44,925 nucleotides of DNA from Candidatus Galligastranaerophilus intestinavium (lineage in GTDB: Bacteria; Cyanobacteriota; Vampirovibrionia; Gastranaerophilales; Gastranaerophilaceae). The notes under the pieces are model-generated. The model had not been told where the DNA came from and ran no database searches. It saw only the letters and a program-made list of their open reading frames with translations. Position numbers and translations under genes: made by a program. Of this stretch, positions 34,983 through 42,198 are shown piece after piece. Where the stretch lies: NCBI GenBank assembly GCA_018716625.1, contig DVJQ01000012.1, forward strand, positions 1-44,925. The letters are read 5' to 3'. How positions within the stretch are numbered: position 1 is the stretch's first letter; the number at the start of each line of letters is the position of its first letter.

Positions 34983-36419
34983 TTAGTTTAGTTCTTGTTC
35001 CAAGCTGTATGCGGCTCTTAAAATGGTTGCTTCGTCAAGGTTTTTGCCGATTATCTGCAAGCCTATCGGCATTTTTTCGCTGTCAAAACCGCAAGGAGTG
35101 CTGAGTGCAGGTGCGCCAATTAAGTTTGCGCTAATTGTTGCAATATCCGTCAGATACATCGCAAGCGGGTCTTCGTTTCTTGAGCCTATATCAAAAGCAG
35201 TTGTGGGACAAGTTGGGGAAATTAAAATATCAACATCATCAAAAGCTTTGTCAAAATCATTCTTTACAAGCCTTCTTAACTGTTGAGCTTTTTTGTAATA
35301 AGCATCGTAGTAACCGCTTGAAAGTGCATATGTACCAAGCATTATACGTCTTTTTACTTCATCTCCGAAACCTTCTGCGCGTGTTTTTGTGTACATTTCA
35401 AGAAGGTTTTGTGCATCTTTTGTTCTGTAGCCGTATTTTACCCCGTCATATCTTGCTAAGTTTGAACTTGCTTCTGCGGTCGCTACTATGTAGTAGATAC
35501 CTATTGAATACTTTAAAAGCGGCAGAGAAATTTCTTTTATTGTTGCGCCGAGCTTTTTATATGTTTCAATAGCATCTTCAACGGATTTTCTGACATCATC
35601 ATTTACACCTTCGCCCAGAAGTTCTTTAATAACACCGATTTTAAGTCCCCCAACGCCGTCTTTTAGAGTTTTTGTAACATCGTCAACTTCTAATTTTAGT
35701 GATGTAGAGTCTTTTTCATCCCATCCGGCTATTGCCATATAAAGATTTGCAATATCTTCGACACTTCTGCCAAAGGGTCCGATTTGATCCAATGATGACG
35801 CAAAAGCAATCAAACCGTAACGGGAAACTCTGCCGTATGTGGGTTTAAAGCCGTTTATACCGCAAAAACTTGCAGGTAGTCTTATGCTGCCGCCTGTATC
35901 GGAACCAAGTGAAACTGTTGCCTCATAAGCTGCAACTGACGCTGCTGAACCACCAGAGGAGCCTCCTGGGACTTTGTTTAAGTTATGAGGGTTTCTTACG
36001 ATTTTGAATGCGGAATTTTCGTTACTAGAGCCCATTGCAAACTCGTCCAAATTTGCTTTACCTACTATTGGCACAAGATTTTCTTTTAATTTTTTTGTAA
36101 CAGTGGCATCATAGGGTGATACAAAATTTTCAAGAATTTTAGAACTTGCGGTTGTTTTTGAGCCAATCATGTTCATATTATCTTTAAGTGCAAGCGGAAT
36201 ACCTGCCATAATAGGCAAATCTTCGCCTTTTGCAATCTTTTCATCAACTTTTTTAGCTGTTTCAAGCGCCTGTTCTTTTGTAAGCGAATTATATGCGCCA
36301 ATCTTTTCGTCAAGATTTTCTATTTGTTTATATGTTTCATTAACTAACTCAACAGCGCTTATTTCTTTGTTTAAAAGCGCTTTTCTCTGTTCGGTTGCTG
36401 ATTTTTTAAGTAATTCCAT
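34983..36419 (-). CDS. gatA: Asp-tRNA(Asn)/Glu-tRNA(Gln) amidotransferase subunit A
   Basis: Encodes 478 residues. GatA is the amidase that releases ammonia from glutamine and feeds GatB, which amidates mischarged Glu-tRNA(Gln) or Asp-tRNA(Asn). The amidase-signature triad is Lys79 (GIPLALKDN), cis-Ser154 (PGGSSGGSAAS) and nucleophile Ser178 (GSDTGGSIRLPASFCG). FKPTYGRVSRYGLIAFASS follows, as in GatA. It implies the indirect route to Gln-tRNA. gatB and gatC are not adjacent, which is common in cyanobacteria-like genomes. GGAG lies 10 nt before the ATG. It is divergent from yraN across 39 nt. Confidence 0.96.
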   Translation of the reverse strand: MELLKKSATEQRKALLNKEISAVELVNETYKQIENLDEKIGAYNSLTKEQALETAKKVDEKIAKGEDLPIMAGIPLALKDNMNMIGSKTTASSKILENFVSPYDATVTKKLKENLVPIVGKANLDEFAMGSSNENSAFKIVRNPHNLNKVPGGSSGGSAASVAAYEATVSLGSDTGGSIRLPASFCGINGFKPTYGRVSRYGLIAFASSLDQIGPFGRSVEDIANLYMAIAGWDEKDSTSLKLEVDDVTKTLKDGVGGLKIGVIKELLGEGVNDDVRKSVEDAIETYKKLGATIKEISLPLLKYSIGIYYIVATAEASSNLARYDGVKYGYRTKDAQNLLEMYTKTRAEGFGDEVKRRIMLGTYALSSGYYDAYYKKAQQLRRLVKNDFDKAFDDVDILISPTCPTTAFDIGSRNEDPLAMYLTDIATISANLIGAPALSTPCGFDSEKMPIGLQIIGKNLDEATILRAAYSLEQELN

Positions 36420-36424
36420 CGGCT

Positions 36425-36452
36425 TTGTGCTCCACTTATTTTGTATTACAAT
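36425..36452 (+). promoter_or_regulatory. Candidate promoter of yraN, predicted leaderless
   Basis: TTGTGC (36425-36430), 16-nt spacer, TACAAT (36447-36452), then 6 nt to the ATG at 36459. The predicted start is the ATG itself. No ribosome-binding site is visible. The element occupies most of the 39-nt gap to the divergent gatA start. Confidence 0.5.
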
Positions 36453-36458
36453 TATTTT

Positions 36459-36803
36459 ATGTCAAACAAACTCAAAGGCAAACTCGGGGAAAATATTGCA
36501 AAAGATTTTCTTGTAAAAAAAGGTTTTAAAATTCTTGACACCAACTTTCACTATTCGCGTTTTGGTGAAATAGACATAATTGCGTCAAAATCAAATGTTA
36601 TTTATTTTGTTGAGGTAAAATACAGGACAAAAGACACTTTTGGCATGCCATTTGAAGCAATTACAAAAGCGAAGTTGGAAAAAATCACCTCAAGTGCACT
36701 TTTTTACCTTGCCAATTGTCCTAAAAAATATAACTCATACAGACTTAGTGCCATTTCTATACTCGGTGATAAAATTGATTTTATAGAAAGTATTTCAATT
36801 TAG
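36459..36803 (+). CDS. yraN: YraN/UPF0102 family endonuclease-like protein
   Basis: Encodes 114 residues from ATG 36459; a TTG at 36441 would add six residues but falls in the predicted promoter. The family is a small PD-(D/E)XK nuclease fold of unresolved function, often linked to DNA repair or uptake. The core is GEIDIIA with Glu37/Asp39 and VYFVEVK-like (here IYFVEVKYR) with Glu52/Lys54, followed by AITKAKLEKI. The N terminus SNKLKGKLGENIAKDFLVKK is typical. Confidence 0.9.
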   Translation: MSNKLKGKLGENIAKDFLVKKGFKILDTNFHYSRFGEIDIIASKSNVIYFVEVKYRTKDTFGMPFEAITKAKLEKITSSALFYLANCPKKYNSYRLSAISILGDKIDFIESISI

Positions 36804-36855
36804 CAAAATATTTTTTTTTCATGTTTTGTATCCTTTGTCTGTTAATGGGAATTTA

Positions 36856-38025
36856 ATGATGCTGAAATTGTTAAACTTTTTAAACACTTCAAATAATGTA
36901 GTAAAAAGCAAAAGCATTTATAATAATGCTTTATACAATAACTTTAATTTACCAAAGTTAAATATACTTGATAAGGACTGTGTTTCTTTTACTTCAAGGG
37001 CTAAAGAAAAGAAACAAGATACATCGGACACTGTAAAAACTACTGCCGTTGGCAGCTCAAGTGCGGATTCAAAGACTTTAAAAGACAAAAAACGAACAAT
37101 TACAAATAAGCTTGCACAAAATATTAGTGCAATGACAGATGCTCACACAAGAGAATTAAAGTATACAGTTGGAAAATGTTTGTCACATCTTGTTCAAAAT
37201 CCTGATTTACCTTGTAACTATGAACACCCGATATACAGGCTGGAATTTCGTACAAAGGGCGCAAATTCAATAAGGGAAAAGGCAAGTCAAAAACACCTTA
37301 CATCTAAGGAAGGTGTTATAGGTAATTTGCACGATCTTGCAGGTGCAAGAATTATTATGGGTACGCGCGCAAACGGCTCTGTAGAAAAAGTTTTGGACGA
37401 GCTTTCAAAAAGTGTAAAAGACGGTAAACTAAAAATCGTGGAAGTTGAAAACCATATTCCAACAGATACAAAATATCAATATGTTAGTCAGGCAAAGTTG
37501 AGAAAACTTGCTCAAATTTCATCTGACAGATTTTCTATAATGGTACCTGAAAGAATTACAAGAAATGAAACGGGCTATACTGCAATACATATGCTGGTTG
37601 AATTCAATGACGGAATAACTGGGGAAATTCAAATATTAGGTAAGGACGTTGCACTCTTTAAAGAACTTGAAGATATTTCATATAAAGTATTGCGTGCAAA
37701 AAGTGTTGCTCCAAAATATTCCGAAATAGTAGATATATTAAAACCGCTTGTTCCTGTCGGAACAGATATGTCTACGCCTGAAAACATTGCAAGGGCTAAA
37801 TTGAGAAAAGAATTTATTGCATATACTACAGCGGCATATAAACATGAGCGCGAAAAAGAAGGTGTTGCATCTAAGATGAACACTGTGCCCAAGTTTTTAA
37901 CACTGGATGAATTTTCGCGTACCCAAAGGGGTAAAATTCATTTGACCAGAGATATGGATTTTAATAATCTCTATGAATTAAAGACAAAAGCTGATGGTAT
38001 GATTTTAAGCCGTTTGCCAAAATAA
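36856..38025 (+). CDS. Stand-alone RelA/SpoT-fold protein
   Basis: Encodes 389 residues from ATG 36856 (GGGAATTT upstream; ATG 36859 and an upstream TTG at 36826 are alternatives). Residues about 125-285 match the RelA/SpoT nucleotidyltransferase fold: RLEFRTKGANSIREKA (128-143), NLHDLAGARIIM (157-168) with Asp160, ETGYTAIHMLVEF (238-250) with Tyr241 and His245, and GEIQILGKD (256-264) with Glu257. A roughly 35-residue insertion lies between blocks two and three. There is no HD hydrolase, TGS or ACT domain. The first 100 residues are low-complexity with VSFTSR at 43-48; the last 100 are basic and helical. It probably makes or transfers a pyrophosphate, but substrate is unknown. Confidence 0.75.
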   Translation: MMLKLLNFLNTSNNVVKSKSIYNNALYNNFNLPKLNILDKDCVSFTSRAKEKKQDTSDTVKTTAVGSSSADSKTLKDKKRTITNKLAQNISAMTDAHTRELKYTVGKCLSHLVQNPDLPCNYEHPIYRLEFRTKGANSIREKASQKHLTSKEGVIGNLHDLAGARIIMGTRANGSVEKVLDELSKSVKDGKLKIVEVENHIPTDTKYQYVSQAKLRKLAQISSDRFSIMVPERITRNETGYTAIHMLVEFNDGITGEIQILGKDVALFKELEDISYKVLRAKSVAPKYSEIVDILKPLVPVGTDMSTPENIARAKLRKEFIAYTTAAYKHEREKEGVASKMNTVPKFLTLDEFSRTQRGKIHLTRDMDFNNLYELKTKADGMILSRLPK

Positions 38026-38033
38026 TTTTTTAC

Positions 38034-38062
38034 TTGAACTATCCTTAATTTTGTAGTAAAAA
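38034..38062 (+). promoter_or_regulatory. Candidate promoter of the oxidoreductase operon
   Basis: TTGAAC (38034-38039), 17-nt spacer, TAAAAA (38057-38062). The predicted start near 38069 leaves a leader of about 30 nt with AAGGA (38088-38092) before the ATG at 38099. The -10 is weak. Confidence 0.35.
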
Positions 38063-38098
38063 ATTAGTGTATTCACTCACAAAATGTAAGGATTCAAA

Positions 38099-39193
38099 AT
38101 GGTAAAAAAACTTATTACACAAGACACCAGAATGTTCTTGACGGGAAATGAAGTTATTGCCTATGCGGCAAACGCAGCGGAAGCCGAATTTATGTATGGC
38201 TATCCGATTACTCCGCAGAACGAAATTATGCACACTTGGTGCAAATTGCTTCCTAAAACTGAAGCAGGTTTTTTACAAACTGAAGATGAAATTTCTGCAG
38301 GTTTCTCTACTATCGGCGGTATTTTAGCAGGTAAAAGAGCGTTTACTGCAACTGCAGGCCCTGGTAATGTAATTATGCAAGATGCTCAAAGCATGGCAGA
38401 GATGATGAGAATACCTTTTGTATGTGCAGTTATGCAAAGGGGTGGTCCATCTACAGCTACAGTAATTTACGCACAACAAGAAACAAGGCTTACTTGCTTT
38501 GGCGGTAACGGTGAAGGATTTAGAATTGTTTACTCTACCGCAGGACACCAAGACTTGTACGATTATATGATTAAAGCATTTAATACGGCATGGAAATACA
38601 GATTCCCTACATTTATGCTTGCTGATGGATATCAAGGAAAAATGAGAGAGCCGGTTACACTTTATGATCCTGCTTCTCGCGGTATAACAATGGTTCCGAC
38701 TGTTGCAACACTCGGCGGTGCAAACGGTTCAAGACCGGTAAATCATGTAAGAAACACTTTTAACCTTGAAGAAGAACTTATGGATGTTCTTGATAAATAC
38801 CAAGAAGAATTTGACAGAATTTCTCCGGAAATTGAAGAATATTTGGAATACAAGGCTGATGACGCGGAAATTCTTGTAATTGCACATGGTATTGTTGCAA
38901 GATCTGCAATGACGGCAATCGATGAATTGCGTGCAAAAGGCATTAAAGCAGGTTTATTCAGACCTATTACATTGCGTCCTCTTGCTGTTAAACCATTAAG
39001 AGCTGCTGTTAAACGTGCTAAACAAGTGCTGTTTACAGAGTCTGCAAACGGTCAGTTGGCACAAATGGTTCTTGAGAAAATATATGGATTGACAACGCCA
39101 TATTCAACCTTATTTAAAATGGGTGTTGGTGTTACAGGCGATGATATTGTTCAAAAAGTTGAATCCATGGTAAAAGAACCGGCTACGGTTTAG
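38099..39193 (+). CDS. korA: 2-oxoacid:ferredoxin oxidoreductase, alpha subunit
   Basis: Encodes 364 residues. This subunit carries the pyrimidine-type thiamine diphosphate-binding domain (about 10-180; FLTGNEVIAYAANAAEAEFM, YGYPITPQNEIMHTW) and a transketolase C-terminal-like domain II (about 240-355; EILVIAHGIVARSAMTAIDE, GLFRPITLRPLAVKPLRAA). The enzyme oxidatively decarboxylates a 2-oxoacid to acyl-CoA and reduces ferredoxin, an oxygen-sensitive step typical of anaerobes. The four-gene order alpha-beta-gamma-delta resembles 2-oxoglutarate and branched-chain 2-oxoacid enzymes; substrate cannot be decided. The beta gene follows after 27 nt. Confidence 0.85.
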   Translation: MVKKLITQDTRMFLTGNEVIAYAANAAEAEFMYGYPITPQNEIMHTWCKLLPKTEAGFLQTEDEISAGFSTIGGILAGKRAFTATAGPGNVIMQDAQSMAEMMRIPFVCAVMQRGGPSTATVIYAQQETRLTCFGGNGEGFRIVYSTAGHQDLYDYMIKAFNTAWKYRFPTFMLADGYQGKMREPVTLYDPASRGITMVPTVATLGGANGSRPVNHVRNTFNLEEELMDVLDKYQEEFDRISPEIEEYLEYKADDAEILVIAHGIVARSAMTAIDELRAKGIKAGLFRPITLRPLAVKPLRAAVKRAKQVLFTESANGQLAQMVLEKIYGLTTPYSTLFKMGVGVTGDDIVQKVESMVKEPATV

Positions 39194-39220
39194 ATAAATA
39201 GAAGGTATGAGGAAAAATAA

Positions 39221-39976
39221 ATGATAGAAATGCTAGAAAAAGGACCAAAGCTCGCAAAAGCTCAAAATGCGGAAGTTGGCGCATCTAAATTTTGCCCCGG
39301 CTGTGGTCATGGTATGATTTTAAAAACTCTTGCTCAAACAATTGATGAACTTGAGTTGAACGATAAAGCAATTTTTGGCTGTGATATCGGATGCTCTTTG
39401 CTTTCATGGAACTATATGAACGTTGATACGGTTCAAACTCACCATGGACGTACAACTCCGGTTATTTACGGTGTTACTCGTGCTAACCCTGAGTTAGTAG
39501 GTATTGCATATATGGGTGATGGCGGTGGTCTTGCAATAGGTTCTCAGCACCTTGTGAACGCTGCAGTCAGAAGTGAAAACCTGCTTATTATTGTTGCAAA
39601 CAATACAAACTATGGTATGACAGGCGGACAGATGTCACCTACCACAATGCCGGGTCAAAAGACCGAAACTACTCCATACGGTCGTGATTGCGATGTTACC
39701 GGTCGTCCTGCAAAAGGTGCTGAAATGGTTGCATCAATTGCTGATCCAAATAAGTCTTTTGTTGCAAGAGCTTCTGTTTCTAATTTAAGAAAATTAAAAT
39801 CTACATTCAAAAAAGCTCTTAAAAATGTTGATATGGGCGGTTTCTCTTTTGTTGAAGTTCTCTCGGTTTGTCCTTTGAACTGGAGAACAAACAACGTTCA
39901 AACATGGGACAGGTTAAAAACTATGGAAGAATTCTTTGAAGTTAAAGAATTTGTTCAAAGAGAAGGATTGGAGTAA
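39221..39976 (+). CDS. korB: 2-oxoacid:ferredoxin oxidoreductase, beta subunit
   Basis: Encodes 251 residues. It binds thiamine diphosphate and one [4Fe-4S] cluster. SKFCPGCGHG (22-31) gives Cys25 and Cys28, and FGCDIGCSLLSWN gives two further cysteines. The thiamine diphosphate motif is YMGDGGGLAIGSQHLVNAA ... NNTNYGMTGGQMSPTT. TETTPYGRD is conserved in this family. A TGAGGAAA site precedes the ATG. It is followed 4 nt later by the gamma gene. Confidence 0.9.
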   Translation: MIEMLEKGPKLAKAQNAEVGASKFCPGCGHGMILKTLAQTIDELELNDKAIFGCDIGCSLLSWNYMNVDTVQTHHGRTTPVIYGVTRANPELVGIAYMGDGGGLAIGSQHLVNAAVRSENLLIIVANNTNYGMTGGQMSPTTMPGQKTETTPYGRDCDVTGRPAKGAEMVASIADPNKSFVARASVSNLRKLKSTFKKALKNVDMGGFSFVEVLSVCPLNWRTNNVQTWDRLKTMEEFFEVKEFVQREGLE

Positions 39977-39980
39977 TAAT

Positions 39981-40541
39981 ATGGCAAGAACAAGAATAGT
40001 TTTAGCAGGTGAAGGCGGACAAGGCGTCCAAAGTGTTGCAAAAATCCTTGTAGAAGCAGGCTATGAAGCAGGCAAAGAAATTTTATACATTCCTAACTTT
40101 GGTGTAGAACAAAGAGGCGGCGTTTCAATTGCTTTTTGTCAAATTGCCGATGAAAAAATCGGTGAACCCAGATTTTCAAAAGGTGACATTGTAATTATGC
40201 TTTCTGACCGCGCTATCGACAGATGTACAACTTATGTAAGCGAAAATTCAACAGTAATTTACGACTCATCCGTTTGTACAAAGAAACCTGTTTGCAGTGC
40301 AAAAAACATTATTTCGGTTGAAGCAAATAAAATTGCAAATGAGCAATTGAGTGCAAGAGTATTCAACATTATTGTGCTTGGCGTATTGTTGAGTGCAACA
40401 AATGTTCTTAAATTGAGTGACATTAAAAATGCTATGGAAATGGCTCTTGGCAAGAAATTTGATGCAAAACCCGAATTGAGAGAACTTAACTACAAGGCTC
40501 TTGAAATGGGTATGGGCTTAATAGAGAAAGCAGGTGTATAA
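39981..40541 (+). CDS. korC: 2-oxoacid:ferredoxin oxidoreductase, gamma subunit
   Basis: Encodes 186 residues from ATG 39981 (GGAG 10 nt upstream in the end of korB); the longer open frame from 39936 is inside korB. The sequence starts RTRIVLAGEGGQGVQSVAKI and continues YIPNFGVEQRGGVSIAFCQI, the family signature for the domain that binds CoA and closes the active site. It lies 1 nt before the ferredoxin-subunit gene. Confidence 0.9.
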   Translation: MARTRIVLAGEGGQGVQSVAKILVEAGYEAGKEILYIPNFGVEQRGGVSIAFCQIADEKIGEPRFSKGDIVIMLSDRAIDRCTTYVSENSTVIYDSSVCTKKPVCSAKNIISVEANKIANEQLSARVFNIIVLGVLLSATNVLKLSDIKNAMEMALGKKFDAKPELRELNYKALEMGMGLIEKAGV

Positions 40542-40542
40542 A

Positions 40543-40794
40543 ATGACTACTAAACATAAAGCTATAACAGTTAATGACGTTGCAAAAGGAAAGGCTGATT
40601 GGCATTTGTATACTGATTATTGCAAAGGCTGTGGTCTTTGTATAGTAAAGTGCCCAAAAAAATGTTTAAATTGGTCTAAAGAAGTTGGTATCTATCAAAC
40701 TCCGGCTGTTGAACCAAACAGAGATGAGTGCATTGCATGTGGTACTTGTGAACTTGTTTGTCCTGATAATGCAATACGTGTAGACAAAAAGTAA
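40543..40794 (+). CDS. korD: 2-oxoacid:ferredoxin oxidoreductase, delta (ferredoxin) subunit
   Basis: Encodes 83 residues from ATG 40543. Two complete CxxCxxCxxxC motifs bind two [4Fe-4S] clusters: Cys27/30/33/37 (CKGCGLCIVKC) and Cys63/66/69/73 (CIACGTCELVC). It carries electrons from the thiamine site to soluble ferredoxin. It is the last gene of the operon; a strong terminator follows 17 nt after its stop. An in-frame GTG at 40534 is a less likely start. Confidence 0.93.
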   Translation: MTTKHKAITVNDVAKGKADWHLYTDYCKGCGLCIVKCPKKCLNWSKEVGIYQTPAVEPNRDECIACGTCELVCPDNAIRVDKK

Positions 40795-40811
40795 TTGTTT
40801 GATAAATTTTA

Positions 40812-40838
40812 AACACCCTCAAGTGAGGGTGTTTTTTT
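40812..40838 (+). terminator. Intrinsic terminator of the oxidoreductase operon
   Basis: AACACCCTC (40812-40820) and GAGGGTGTT (40825-40833) form a perfect 9-bp stem with an AAGT tetraloop, followed by a run of Ts to 40838. On the minus strand the tail is weaker, so it may only partly serve the 47-residue gene that ends nearby. Confidence 0.92.
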
Positions 40839-40847
40839 ATACACAAA

Positions 40848-40991
40848 TTAAGCATCAAAAGCCGATAAAACAGGAGCATTTGCACTTTGTTGTGCTATTT
40901 GGTTAATATATACAAAGCTCCAACTAAATACTATTGTTGCAAGCATTACTATTGTGCAAACAAGATAGTTTGCAATTTTCTTTTTATCCAT
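40848..40991 (-). CDS. 47-residue single-pass membrane protein
   Basis: A gene found by reading the minus strand. It begins MDKKKIANYLVCTIVMLATI, continues VFSWSFVYIN and ends ANAPVLSAFDA. One hydrophobic helix covers about residues 8-29, preceded by three lysines, which suggests the N terminus inside and a short C-terminal tail outside. A GGTGGTGA stretch lies before the ATG; another in-frame ATG at 41003 would add four residues. It starts 36 nt after the stop of the next upstream gene (41028-41399), so they may share an mRNA. I do not recognise the family. Confidence 0.55.
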   Translation of the reverse strand: MDKKKIANYLVCTIVMLATIVFSWSFVYINQIAQQSANAPVLSAFDA

Positions 40992-41027
40992 TGTCACCAC
41001 CATTTTTTAGAGAACTGTTAACTAAAC

Positions 41028-41399
41028 TTATGCTACACAGCTAATACTTGTGGAACATCCTGCTGACATGCCTGCACTAGATCCTATTGCAGCGCCACCA
41101 CAAAATGCATCACCTGAAAAGCTGTTATTTAAACTTGCCATGGTGCCTGTTGTCTCAACACTATCTGTGTATGCCATGGTACCTGTTGTTTCAACGTAGT
41201 TTTCTTGTTCATTTGCTATTGTTTGGGTATTTGTGTTGTTATATTCTTCACTGTAAGTGTTTGTATTTTCTTGTACTGATTGACTATTTTGAAATAAACT
41301 CGGTTGTGATTTTGACTTTTGTAGCGACTGCATTGCTTTTGGACTAATATTGCCGTCTTTATTTCCTAATATTAGGCTTGCACTTGCGCTCAGACTCAT
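41028..41399 (-). CDS. Hypothetical protein with Ser/Gly/Cys-rich tail
   Basis: Encodes 123 residues, no known family. Residues 12-22 (GNKDGNISPKA) look like a degraded EF-hand half-loop and resemble the loop of the protein at 5253-5711 (NQDGTVSPAE). The middle is Asn/Gln/Thr/Glu-rich and disordered. Two copies of VETTGTMA occur 12 residues apart (69-76, 81-88). The last 28 residues are Gly, Ala, Ser and Cys (Cys100, Cys115, Cys121; FCGGAAIGSSAGMSAGCS). AAGGAG precedes the ATG. No signal peptide. Possibly cell-surface or precursor-peptide-like, but no maturation enzyme is next to it. Confidence 0.6.
   Translation of the reverse strand: MSLSASASLILGNKDGNISPKAMQSLQKSKSQPSLFQNSQSVQENTNTYSEEYNNTNTQTIANEQENYVETTGTMAYTDSVETTGTMASLNNSFSGDAFCGGAAIGSSAGMSAGCSTSISCVA
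41137..41195. repeat. Tandem 36-nt-period direct repeat inside a coding region
   Basis: Two 23-nt copies (41137-41159 and 41173-41195), differing at two positions, lie 36 nt apart within the hypothetical gene at 41028-41399. They encode the two VETTGTMA units. This looks like a recent in-frame duplication of 12 codons. Confidence 0.8.
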
Positions 41400-41460
41400 A
41401 TTTTTGCTCCTTGTGTATTACTTCTGCTCTTTAAATCTCTACATCTATATAAAAACAGTA

Positions 41461-41490
41461 AAAAAGTATATATTTCAATATATACTTTTT
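41461..41490 (-). terminator. Candidate AT-rich terminator of the flavin reductase gene
   Basis: A perfect 12-bp inverted repeat, AAAAAGTATATA (41461-41472) and TATATACTTTTT (41479-41490), with a 6-nt loop. It lies between the flavin reductase stop (41519) and the next minus-strand gene. It has only one GC pair, so termination would be weak. Confidence 0.45.
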
Positions 41491-41518
41491 TTGTTACAAT
41501 ACTTAATATTTAAAAATT

Positions 41519-42016
41519 TTATGCTATATAAGTCGGAGCATTTTTTGGACTTTTGCCTTTAATTATATTATGGTAATACGAATACGTCATTGGAGTGTCG
41601 TTGTTTAATATTTCACATTGTTCTATTGAGGCTATAAAAATTGTATGAGTTGACATTTCAACACTATTTATTAGTTTGCAGATTAAATACGCGCAACTTT
41701 CGCTGCATATTGGTAAATTGTTTATAACTTTGTGATTGGTATTTGCAAATTTATCTGTATCTTTTGCACTCCTAAAGCCAAAGGTGCCAATAATGAGCGG
41801 ATTTGTCTTTTCACCCAACACGCAGATTGAAAACTCTTTTGATTCTTTTATGCATTTATTTGTATAGTTGTTGTGATTTATGCTAAGCGCTATTGTGGGA
41901 GGTTCTGCAGTAATTTGTATGAGCGAGTTTGCAATGCAACCGCAAAAGCGATTTTCGTCTTTTGTGCCAACAACATACATGCCGTATGATAATTTATTTA
42001 AAGCATTTTTATCCAT
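41519..42016 (-). CDS. Flavin reductase-like FMN-binding protein
   Basis: Encodes 165 residues from ATG 42016 (AAAGGTGT upstream); the frame is open ten codons further. The sequence follows the flavin-reductase split-barrel of flavoredoxins and the N-terminal part of high-molecular-weight rubredoxins: KLSYGMYVVGTKDENRFCGC, ANSLIQITAEPPTIALSINH, TGTFGFRSAKDTDKF-like (here IGTFGFRSAKDTDKF) and the tail YSYYHNIIKGKSPKNAPTY. The rubredoxin domain that often follows this tail is absent. In anaerobes such proteins pass electrons from NAD(P)H-flavin to oxygen- or NO-reducing diiron flavoproteins; that role is inferred. Confidence 0.85.
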   Translation of the reverse strand: MDKNALNKLSYGMYVVGTKDENRFCGCIANSLIQITAEPPTIALSINHNNYTNKCIKESKEFSICVLGEKTNPLIIGTFGFRSAKDTDKFANTNHKVINNLPICSESCAYLICKLINSVEMSTHTIFIASIEQCEILNNDTPMTYSYYHNIIKGKSPKNAPTYIA

Positions 42017-42075
42017 ATTACACCTTTGGGCACCGTATAATATCAATTATACATAATGATTGCAAAAAAGTAAAA

Positions 42076-42096
42076 GCCTGCTTTTTGGAGGCAGGC
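42076..42096 (-). terminator. Candidate terminator downstream of the TolC-like gene
   Basis: GCCTGC (42076-42081) and GCAGGC (42091-42096) form a 6-bp GC-rich stem with a 9-nt loop. Read on the minus strand it is followed by TTTTACTTTTTT. It lies about 100 nt past the TolC-like stop, on the way to the flavin reductase gene. Confidence 0.45.
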
Positions 42097-42198
42097 GTTG
42101 TAATAATATGTATTTAGGGTTGTTAGGTATCTTTTATACCTTTTTAAAACCACTAAATTAGTGTATTTGCTACAATTTATCAAAATTTTTACATTTCT

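Noticed and set aside
41028-41399. Lanthipeptide or similar precursor gene cluster
   Set aside because: No modification, protease or transporter gene specific to such a system is adjacent; only the tail composition hints at it, so it is kept as a finding, not a call.
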